Shown here: piece after piece, positions 1 to 6,665 of the stretch
Layout of the letters: each line of letters begins with the position of its first letter
How positions within the stretch are numbered: the first letter of the stretch is position 1
NCBI RefSeq assembly: GCF_031851795.1
Contig: NZ_CP134696.1
Span: 3,244,501 to 3,308,500 of the forward strand
Direction: 5' to 3'
DNA length: 64,000 bases
Source: Pontibacter sp. G13
Lineage (GTDB): Bacteria; Bacteroidota; Bacteroidia; J057
Position numbers and translations under genes: made by a program
The notes under the pieces: model-generated
What the model saw: only the letters and a program-made list of their open reading frames with translations
Database searches by the model: none
Told to the model about the DNA's origin: nothing

Positions 1-405
1 GAAGGCGATGACGCTCAATACCAAGCATTACGCGCCCCTGCGAGAAGCCTTGGTCGCGCATTCCAAAAGGTGAACTTCCTCCGTGACATGCAGGCTGACT
101 TTGAAGATCGTGGAAGACTGTACTTCCCGGGCGTGGAGATGAGCTCTTTTGACAAGGATTCCAAAAAGGCCATTGAGGAAGATATCCGCCAAGATTTCGA
201 AGATGCCTACCTAGGGATTATCCGTCTTCCTGAAGGTGCCAGAGCTGGGGTTTTGTTGGCCTATCGCTACTACCTCAAGCTTTTCCGCAAAATCTGTGGC
301 CTCTCGCCGACCAAGATCTTGGAAGAGCGAATCCGCATTCCAAACCCTGTTAAAATCTCCATTTTGGTGGGAACCTACTTCCGTCATTCCCTGAGCCTCC
401 TGTAG
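1..405 (+). CDS. crtB: Phytoene synthase, C-terminal part (5' end outside window)
   Basis: The frame is open from base 1 to the TAG at 403-405 and encodes the last 134 residues of a squalene/phytoene synthase. The enzyme condenses two geranylgeranyl diphosphates to phytoene, the first committed carotenoid step. The signature seen is an AFQKVNFLRDMQADFEDRGR stretch, matching the second Asp-rich region (NxLRDxxxD) that binds substrate diphosphate through Mg, followed by the usual RLYFPG. The frame continues upstream of the first possible internal start (GTG at 70) with family-like sequence, so the gene is cut by the window edge rather than starting at 70. A carotenoid ketolase follows 71 bp downstream on the same strand, which supports a carotenoid operon. 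Confidence 0.9.
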   Translation, partial: EGDDAQYQALRAPARSLGRAFQKVNFLRDMQADFEDRGRLYFPGVEMSSFDKDSKKAIEEDIRQDFEDAYLGIIRLPEGARAGVLLAYRYYLKLFRKICGLSPTKILEERIRIPNPVKISILVGTYFRHSLSLL

Positions 406-476
406 GAATTCTCTCGCCGAATCGGTAATATTTCCCCGCATTCAGCACCAAAAGCTGTTTGTAGCGGCCCTTTGCA

Positions 477-1208
477 ATGAAAAAATTGACCCTGTATTTG
501 GCAGACAAGCCCTTTGCCGGAACCGCCATAGGCGTTGTGCTCATCCTCACATGGGGGAGCCTATTGGGCTTTGCCTTGTCACGACCTTTGATCTGGACGG
601 ACCCCATGATCATTTTCCTGATCTGGGGAATGACTCACCTATACACTGGCCTGTTCATCACGGCTCATGATGCCATGCATGGTACAGTCGCCAAAAACAA
701 ACTCCTGAATGCATGGATGGGAAGGATTTGCACCTTCCTTTTTATGTTCAACAACTACGACCTGCTCCGGACCAAGCACTATCTGCATCACAGATTCCCG
801 GGTACCGATCAGGACCCAGACTTTCACCGAGAAAAGGCAGGTTTCTGGTTTTGGTATGGATCGTTTCTACGACAGTATCTGGATTGGAAGCAATTCCTTG
901 CAGCCGCTATCACCTTCAATGTAGCGGGCATTTGGATTGACAAGCCCAAGCTGGTGTTGTTTTGGATCATTCCCTCAGCGCTCAGTACGCTACAACTCTT
1001 CTATTTCGGGACATTTGTACCGCACATGGGAGAACATGCCCCCGAAAACAAGCACCGTGCCTCTTCCCAAAACCTCAATCACTTGAAGGCCTTCTTGACC
1101 TGCTATTTTTTCGGATATCACTACGAACATCACGAGTTGCCCCGTACCCCTTGGTGGCTACTTTGGCGAACCAAGGAGCAACTCTCGCCCCATACTACTT
1201 TACAATGA
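477..1208 (+). CDS. crtW: Beta-carotene ketolase (CrtW-type, fatty-acid-desaturase fold)
   Basis: This 243-residue integral-membrane di-iron oxygenase probably introduces 4-keto groups into beta-ionone rings, giving echinenone/canthaxanthin-type pigments. Histidine boxes visible are HDAMHG (about residues 64-69), HYLHHRFPGTDQDPDFH (about 101-117) and a C-terminal FGYHYEHHELPRTPWWLL. The DPDFH and EHHxxPxxPWW motifs are characteristic of CrtW rather than of the CrtZ hydroxylases. Several hydrophobic segments surround the boxes. The length is typical of CrtW (240-260 residues). The start at 477 lies shortly after the crtB stop, with no clear Shine-Dalgarno. Substrate and product are inferred from family and from the crtB neighbour; a related carotenoid hydroxylase/ketolase of the same fold is the main alternative. 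Confidence 0.82.
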   Translation: MKKLTLYLADKPFAGTAIGVVLILTWGSLLGFALSRPLIWTDPMIIFLIWGMTHLYTGLFITAHDAMHGTVAKNKLLNAWMGRICTFLFMFNNYDLLRTKHYLHHRFPGTDQDPDFHREKAGFWFWYGSFLRQYLDWKQFLAAAITFNVAGIWIDKPKLVLFWIIPSALSTLQLFYFGTFVPHMGEHAPENKHRASSQNLNHLKAFLTCYFFGYHYEHHELPRTPWWLLWRTKEQLSPHTTLQ

Positions 1209-1258
1209 CGCCGTTTCCGGTCCCTTTGGGATCAGGAACAGCCTTGCCAGAACGTCGA

Positions 1259-1296
1259 AAACAGGGACCTCCCATTTGGGAAGTCCCTGTTTGTTT
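1259..1296. terminator. Bidirectional hairpin between converging genes
   Basis: The arms AAACAGGGAC (1259-1268) and GTCCCTGTTT (1283-1292) form a perfect 10-bp stem. T-rich sequence follows on the plus strand and TTTTC follows on the minus strand. It lies between converging crtW and the PKD/propeller gene. Confidence 0.7.
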
Positions 1297-1328
1297 GAGG
1301 GGCTCATTTCGTACAGGAGGCAAGATAT

Positions 1329-2840
1329 CTACCAAACCTCCAATTCCTTCTGGAGGGTAACCGTCTCGCGGCAATGCTCATTCACGAAGATGGTCAAACG
1401 CACTTCGTAGGCACCGCTGAGCTTGTAGGTTTTGAGAGGATCACGCTCTGTGGAAGTTGTTCCATCCCCGAAATCCCAAAGGAATCGCTCGCAATAATCG
1501 CACTCAGCACGAAACCGGGTGGGGGTGTCGCGATTGACTCGATAGTTTTTGGCTCGGACAAAGATGCCCGCAGACATGGAATCCTCCGGGAATTCTTGAA
1601 TCTTCAGGAGCCAAAAGTCCTTATCGTGATTTTCGGATCGGGTAAATCGGTTTTCCTTGTCGCCGAGCGCATAATACACACCGGGACGATATTCCACGAC
1701 ATCCGCACAACGCTCGTAATGGCGACCGCCATAGGTTTTGCGCCATAGGATGTTGCCTTGTTCATCCGTACGCGTCAACCAGAAATCATCCCCTCCTTTG
1801 GAATAGAAACCCGTTCCTGAAACAGCCGTGGAATATCCAGCCATGATATAGCCGTTTTCACATCGGGCGTGAGAAACCAAATATTCATTCTCAGGACCAC
1901 TGTAGACTTTCTGCTGAATCATCACGCCGCGGGAATTCAGCTTCATCCACCAGAAATCCGCGGTTAGATCTGTCTCGGATTGATAGGTCCCCACCACCAT
2001 GATCGTTCCGTCTTTATCCTCGGACACATCGGTGAAGTAGCCCCCTTTTGGACAGGCGTAGGTGCGTTTCCAGACGATATAGCCCGATTGGGTAATCCGC
2101 ATGATGCATCCATTTCCGTACAATCCCGCTTTCTGGTCAGTGAAATCTCCAGAATTGGTATACCCTGCAATCAGGAAATCACCGTTTTGGCAGACGGAAA
2201 TAGAGTTGGCCCAGTCATGCTTAGATCCACCGACCACCAGATCAAATTGAGATTCGCCATCTGGGTCAATTCGTTGAATCCAGATATCGCTCATCCCATG
2301 ATTGTTGGAAACATGTCCATCTCTGGAGTGCGTTCCTCCGACGACCATGAAGTCGCCATAGTGTCCCTTAGCGATGCCATTAGCTTGGTCCAGGTCACTA
2401 CCGCCATAACTTTTCAGCCAATCGATGGCACCTGTGTGGTCCAGTTTTCCGACAAAGAAATCTCCCCAAAACCAGCGATTTCCTTTTTCTTCATGGTCCA
2501 TCATGGTTGTCGTAACTCCCGTGAAGATTACCCCGCCATCTTCAGTAGCCACCATATCGCGAATTTCCTCGCACCCCTGCATATTGATCTCCTGATCCCA
2601 GATCACATCACCCGTGGTGTCGGCTTTGACGATCCAGATATTGCCGCAATGATTGTCGAGGGAATCCGGCGCAATGGTGATCCCTCCCATGAGCAAATTG
2701 CCGTCTGGGGCGATCAAGAGCCGCTTGGCCTCATCCTCACCGGCATTGTCGATGAACCGCTGGGACATGAGATGGGGAAAAATCTGTGCGTAGGAAATGC
2801 AGGGAATCAGAAACGTGATGATAAGTACAAACTGCTTCAT
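1329..2840 (-). CDS. Secreted propeller-repeat protein with C-terminal PKD domain
   Basis: The 503-residue protein starts at the ATG at 2840, where a clean signal peptide begins (MKQFVLIITFLIPCISYAQ). The frame extends further upstream to 3023 but that part is not signal-like. The body is a chain of about 50-60-residue beta-propeller-like repeats with recurring elements such as WIVKAD, GGSDLDQANGI, DIWIQRIDPDG and DFWLLKI. The C-terminus (about residues 430-503) is a PKD domain with WDFGDGTTS. No T9SS sorting domain is seen. The same repeats form the N-terminal part of the caspase-family protein at 46568-48559. The function is unknown; a cell-surface or periplasmic role is inferred from the signal peptide. 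Confidence 0.75.
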   Translation of the reverse strand: MKQFVLIITFLIPCISYAQIFPHLMSQRFIDNAGEDEAKRLLIAPDGNLLMGGITIAPDSLDNHCGNIWIVKADTTGDVIWDQEINMQGCEEIRDMVATEDGGVIFTGVTTTMMDHEEKGNRWFWGDFFVGKLDHTGAIDWLKSYGGSDLDQANGIAKGHYGDFMVVGGTHSRDGHVSNNHGMSDIWIQRIDPDGESQFDLVVGGSKHDWANSISVCQNGDFLIAGYTNSGDFTDQKAGLYGNGCIMRITQSGYIVWKRTYACPKGGYFTDVSEDKDGTIMVVGTYQSETDLTADFWWMKLNSRGVMIQQKVYSGPENEYLVSHARCENGYIMAGYSTAVSGTGFYSKGGDDFWLTRTDEQGNILWRKTYGGRHYERCADVVEYRPGVYYALGDKENRFTRSENHDKDFWLLKIQEFPEDSMSAGIFVRAKNYRVNRDTPTRFRAECDYCERFLWDFGDGTTSTERDPLKTYKLSGAYEVRLTIFVNEHCRETVTLQKELEVW

Positions 2841-3225
2841 AGGTCGGAATCTCGAAAGGTAACTTAAGCAGTTGGGCAAAAGTCTCAGGTGATAATTGCC
2901 GAACTGCTTACCAATGTTGCAGGAGATTAAGAAGGAGAAGAAGGTAGACTTCTCTTGACAAAATAGGAAGAATTGAGATACAGCCGAACTGCGTGAGGGC
3001 CAATGGTCGGAATTGACCATCATTCAGGAGAGGAGCCACACTTCACAAGCAGATGTTAGATGGATCGGGGATTCCAAGCGGAAAGGCTCTGCTTTCTCCC
3101 AATATTGATAAATGGGCTGGCCCTTTCTAACGCCCTTGGGCGATCGGGAAGTCAATTAAGAACACGCTCCTCTTTCCCAGCCCCTCCAACATTGGGTTTT
3201 GTGGTTTTTATGATAATTTCTGTTT
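2841..3225. other. Intergenic region, no gene seen
   Basis: No convincing coding frame is present. The stretch should hold the promoter of the minus-strand PKD/propeller gene. An inverted repeat ATGGTC-N6-GACCAT occurs at 3003-3020 and could be an operator, but nothing else supports that. Confidence 0.4.
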
Positions 3226-3254
3226 GAAGGGTGTACTGGACCAGCACACCCTTC
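3226..3254 (-). terminator. Hairpin downstream of comB
   Basis: The arms GAAGGGTGT (3226-3234) and ACACCCTTC (3246-3254) form a perfect 9-bp stem just beyond the comB stop. The T-run is stronger on the plus strand (TTGATTTTTG) than on the minus strand, so termination of comB by this hairpin is probable but not certain. Confidence 0.5.
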
Positions 3255-3267
3255 TTGATTTTTGCAC

Positions 3268-4068
3268 CTACTTAGGCAAGTTGGAGCGCTCAGCCAGCTG
3301 GCGTTCCAGAATTTCTTTTTTCCGAGACTCAAAGTCAGGCAGATGTTTGCTGACGTCATGGAGTTCATTGCCAATCATCAACGGCAACACAGGGTGAGCA
3401 TCTCGGCGCATGGCGTACTTCACTTCCTCCTGCAGATTGAGGTGTACCAATCTGTGGTAGTGCGAAGAATGGCGGAAGAAGAAACGCTTGCGGAGATTGG
3501 CGGATTGGAACAAGGTCTCAGCAACCAAGGCAGTATCCTGAAAACGACGGAAATGACCTCTCAGCTTCTTGGCCAAAGCACCTGCAAAGATGGTGTCTTC
3601 CAAGGTGACATTGTCTCTCCAACCAGCACATACAAGGCATACATGCTCGTTTTGCTCAATCAACCACTCTGTCAAAAGTGAAATGTTGCAGAAAGACCCT
3701 ACCACAATTTCTTTGGCTCCACGAGATTGAGCCGCCTTGATGGCACGGGTTCCGTTGGTGGTGGTGATGGAAATTTTCTTTCCTTGAACCGCCTCGGGTG
3801 TATATGAAAATGGGGAGTTCCCGAAATCAAATCCTTCAATCTGAACCCCGCTTCGCTCACCGGCAGTGAGGTATCCACGAGATTTGTATGACTCGCATTC
3901 ATCGATGTGCTCCACAGGCACCATGTGATCTGCACCATTGTCAAAAGCCACGCACATAGTGGTCGTTGCTCTCAGGATATCGATCACTACCACGATTGCC
4001 TCCGATACATCGAATTGGTCAATCAGGGCAGGGGTCAGGCACACGTGTACAAACTTCTTCGTATTCAT
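3268..4068 (-). CDS. comB: 2-phosphosulfolactate phosphatase family protein
   Basis: The 266-residue protein belongs to the ComB family. In archaea and some bacteria ComB dephosphorylates (R)-2-phospho-3-sulfolactate to sulfolactate with Mg. The motifs seen are VVVIDILRATTT (about residues 26-37, with the metal-binding Asp30), GERSG (about 70-74), TTTNGTRA (102-109) and CAGW (147-150). Length and motif order are typical of the family. Bacteroidota usually lack coenzyme M, so the physiological substrate here may be another sulfolactate-linked or phosphate ester compound; no sulfolactate genes lie nearby. The start at 4068 is followed closely upstream by a TAnnTTTG-like motif, but no matching -33 element is seen. 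Confidence 0.85.
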   Translation of the reverse strand: MNTKKFVHVCLTPALIDQFDVSEAIVVVIDILRATTTMCVAFDNGADHMVPVEHIDECESYKSRGYLTAGERSGVQIEGFDFGNSPFSYTPEAVQGKKISITTTNGTRAIKAAQSRGAKEIVVGSFCNISLLTEWLIEQNEHVCLVCAGWRDNVTLEDTIFAGALAKKLRGHFRRFQDTALVAETLFQSANLRKRFFFRHSSHYHRLVHLNLQEEVKYAMRRDAHPVLPLMIGNELHDVSKHLPDFESRKKEILERQLAERSNLPK

Positions 4069-4474
4069 ATTGCAAATGTAAGCAATTCGCTCGTTTCAAA
4101 GGCTTTCCAAGCGAGGGCGAAATATCCCAAACTCATTCAAAAAGACCAAAAATAACGGCTTTCGATTTTTCCACTTCTGAAATGCAACGCCCCAAATTCC
4201 TTCCCCCATATCGAAAGACCTTGCCACAATCGGACTAAGTCCCTTTCACATTCTTGTGGTTATTTTTGAGAATGAGTGATTTATCACCCTCGCTTTGGTC
4301 ATGGAAAATGACCCAAACACCTCAGCAAATTAGGATAATCTCAACAGAAAAGCATCGGGGATTTCGGCGGAAATCTGCCACTTTTCGGGACAAGCTCCAG
4401 ACTGTCTAGAACAGATTGCCCTACCTACTAATCACATTCCAATCTTGTTGTGTGAATGTGTATCTTGAAGTTCA
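4069..4474. other. Divergent intergenic region, no gene seen
   Basis: This spacer lies between the divergent comB and phosphopantetheinyl transferase genes and must hold both promoters. A TATTTTTG box at 4261-4268 matches the Bacteroidota -7 consensus on the plus strand, and a TACATTTG box (minus strand, 4073-4080) sits next to the comB start. Neither has a correctly spaced TTG partner. No coding frame is convincing. Confidence 0.4.
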
Positions 4475-5197
4475 ATGATGGATCTCAGCCTTGACCAACT
4501 CCCCCTAGCACCTCACAGCGGCTCTGTAGATATCTGGATCTGGCAGGATCACGGAATTCCTTTTCCGGATGATTGCCTGCTATGGTTGAGCGATTCGGAG
4601 AAGGCCCAAATTGATCATTTCAAAACGGGTCTCCGCCAACGCGAGTATTTGGCGGGAAGGATCATGATTCGCTCTGTCCTCGCACGGTACCTGGATTGTC
4701 AGCCGGGGGAAGTAAATCTGGAAATTCGGCCTTCGGGAAAACCCTTCGTTCGCCAATCTAAATTTGATTTCAACCTTTCCCATAGTGGATCGGGATATGC
4801 ACTCGCAATTTCTCGAGCAGGAAATGTGGGCGTCGATATCGAGTGGCTCAATCGCAAGGTGGATTATTTTCGGCTCTCCTCGGTATTTCGTTCCTCCGAA
4901 ATCGAAGCCTGGGACGCTGAAACACCAGATTTGAAAAGGATGCATTTTTTCCAGCGATGGACTGGGAAAGAAGCGATATTCAAGGCTTGTGGAGATCGTG
5001 CCCTGCTTTTCCGAGATTTTGAAGTGAAAGTCCCCGATATGTCCCCAGTCGTCAATTTTGGCGAATATCCGTTGCCCCAAAATTGGTGGTTTCAGGCTTT
5101 TCCCTATGGAGATGAATACTGGGTATGTCTGGCGGTAGCCAATCCCACTGCTCAAATTGAATTTCGCACCCTCGAATACAACCCTCCTCGTTCATGA
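4475..5197 (+). CDS. 4'-phosphopantetheinyl transferase (Sfp type)
   Basis: The 240-residue enzyme transfers phosphopantetheine from CoA to a serine of carrier proteins. Family motifs are present in order: GKPFV (about 89-93), FNLSHSG (99-105), GVDIEW (119-124, with metal ligands Asp121 and Glu123) and WTGKEAIFKACG (162-173, with Glu166 and Lys170). The length is typical for the two-lobed Sfp/Gsp class rather than the 120-residue AcpS class. The start could be either of two adjacent ATG codons (4475 or 4478). The stop overlaps the start of the DUF4403 gene by four bases, indicating translational coupling. No polyketide or peptide synthetase is visible nearby, so the carrier-protein target is unknown. 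Confidence 0.88.
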   Translation: MMDLSLDQLPLAPHSGSVDIWIWQDHGIPFPDDCLLWLSDSEKAQIDHFKTGLRQREYLAGRIMIRSVLARYLDCQPGEVNLEIRPSGKPFVRQSKFDFNLSHSGSGYALAISRAGNVGVDIEWLNRKVDYFRLSSVFRSSEIEAWDAETPDLKRMHFFQRWTGKEAIFKACGDRALLFRDFEVKVPDMSPVVNFGEYPLPQNWWFQAFPYGDEYWVCLAVANPTAQIEFRTLEYNPPRS

Positions 5198-6504
5198 ATT
5201 CCGGTATCATAGTCATAGAGACGGAGTTGCCCATCAAGGTACTCGCTTTGGCGATCAATGCGACCTATCCCATCCTCTTGTTCGATGGAACGATCGAGCC
5301 TTCAGATCAGCTTTCAGGCTATCTCAAGGTCATCAAAAAGACCCCCATTCGGTTTTATTCACTAGATGATTGCCTACAATCTCGGGTAGCCGTCCGAGCG
5401 GAATTGACCATCCAACCCATACGGAATGGCCTGCTCAAATGGATGGGGGAGGTTTCTCAACTGGATTCCATGTCAGTGGATTTGGACATTTCCACCTTGA
5501 CCAAATTATCCGTTTCGGATGAAGGGAAGCTCGATGCGCATACCACCGCAAGCTTCGAATGGGAAAACCGACCTACACTTGCTGGAATTTCCCTCCCCCT
5601 ACGGACGATCCTCACGCCCTTTCTCGAAACCAATCTACAGCAGGTAGCCGCGCAAATCGATGAGCAGATTGAGTTCATGTCTCAATCAGCGACCGTCGAA
5701 GAAGCCTGGAAAACAGTCCAGAAGGTCACGCAAATTGGCACGGATCCCCCTACGTGGAGCCAGATTGTGTTGGCGGAACCCCTGTATGTTTCCCCGATCG
5801 CTTTTCACGAAGGAGAACTCAAACTCCGGGTGGGAACCGTCGCAGAAATGGAGGTTTCTGTAGGGATGCCCATGCCTACAGAGCCTGCGATTTCCTTGCC
5901 CCAATTGGAGCGAAAAGCCCTTCCTAATCATTTCGAATCGGGAAAAATCACCTTAATGCTGGCTTGGAATTGGCTGGAGCAGGAGACCAAACGAAATGTC
6001 GCACTTGCCTATCCAGATGCATGGCCAGATCCAATTGACTTATCAGAATTGAGTTTGGAGCCTGGGCCGGGAGAAACGGGATTCTTGGTTCAATTGAGTC
6101 TCAAAACCAAATATCGATTGGGCCGCGTGAAGATCCCTGTCCGCATGCAAGGCGATGGAATCGTACATCTGAATCCCAAAGGCCAGCGGCTTGAAGTCGA
6201 ATTTGAGGATCTGTCTCTGCAAGGAGGCAATTTTGCAGCCCGATTTGGGTGGATGGCCGCCAAGAAGCGCCTGACCAAAGTAATGAAAGAGACCTTCCAG
6301 AAACTCCTCGACGACCTGATCGAGCAAGAGATCCGAAAAGCCCGTGAACAGGTCGCCAACATGGAATTCCCGCATGCCATGAGCGTCCACGTCCAACTCG
6401 ATGATTTTCAATTTGGGGAGGTGACCTTCCCAGCTGCTTGCCTAAAAGTAGAATTATTCGTGGATGGAGACATGAAACTCATGATTCAGGGCCTTCCTGC
6501 CTAA
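5194..6504 (+). CDS. DUF4403-like protein
   Basis: The 436-residue protein starts inside the ATGA overlap with the upstream phosphopantetheinyl transferase. It has no obvious signal peptide at this start. The sequence is rich in alternating beta-strand patterns, with a duplicated appearance (two halves, each with amphipathic strands such as LKVELFVDGDMKLMIQG). One charged amphipathic helix lies at about residues 360-390 (KRLTKVMKETFQKLLDDLIE). Size and pattern fit the DUF4403 family of Bacteroidota, which resembles lipid-binding BPI/SMP-like tubes, but that assignment is from memory and not certain. No catalytic motif is seen. The coupling to the transferase suggests a shared role or simply a compact operon. 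Confidence 0.6.
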   Translation: MNSGIIVIETELPIKVLALAINATYPILLFDGTIEPSDQLSGYLKVIKKTPIRFYSLDDCLQSRVAVRAELTIQPIRNGLLKWMGEVSQLDSMSVDLDISTLTKLSVSDEGKLDAHTTASFEWENRPTLAGISLPLRTILTPFLETNLQQVAAQIDEQIEFMSQSATVEEAWKTVQKVTQIGTDPPTWSQIVLAEPLYVSPIAFHEGELKLRVGTVAEMEVSVGMPMPTEPAISLPQLERKALPNHFESGKITLMLAWNWLEQETKRNVALAYPDAWPDPIDLSELSLEPGPGETGFLVQLSLKTKYRLGRVKIPVRMQGDGIVHLNPKGQRLEVEFEDLSLQGGNFAARFGWMAAKKRLTKVMKETFQKLLDDLIEQEIRKAREQVANMEFPHAMSVHVQLDDFQFGEVTFPAACLKVELFVDGDMKLMIQGLPA

Positions 6505-6665
6505 TGTCGGGGATAAATCTGGGGGGAATTCGACGGAACCATTGGCGACTGAATGCGAAAACCGATATTTTTGGCTGTTCGCCCTACTGGAAATCAAGGG
6601 ATAATCGGTCCGATTCATTCGAATAACTCCCCCACTCTGGTAGGTAGCATCCAAACATTGCAGTC

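Noticed and set aside
1980-2867. A 295-residue plus-strand frame opposite the PKD/propeller gene
   Set aside because: It is antisense to a gene with signal peptide and PKD motif and shows no protein-like features of its own.
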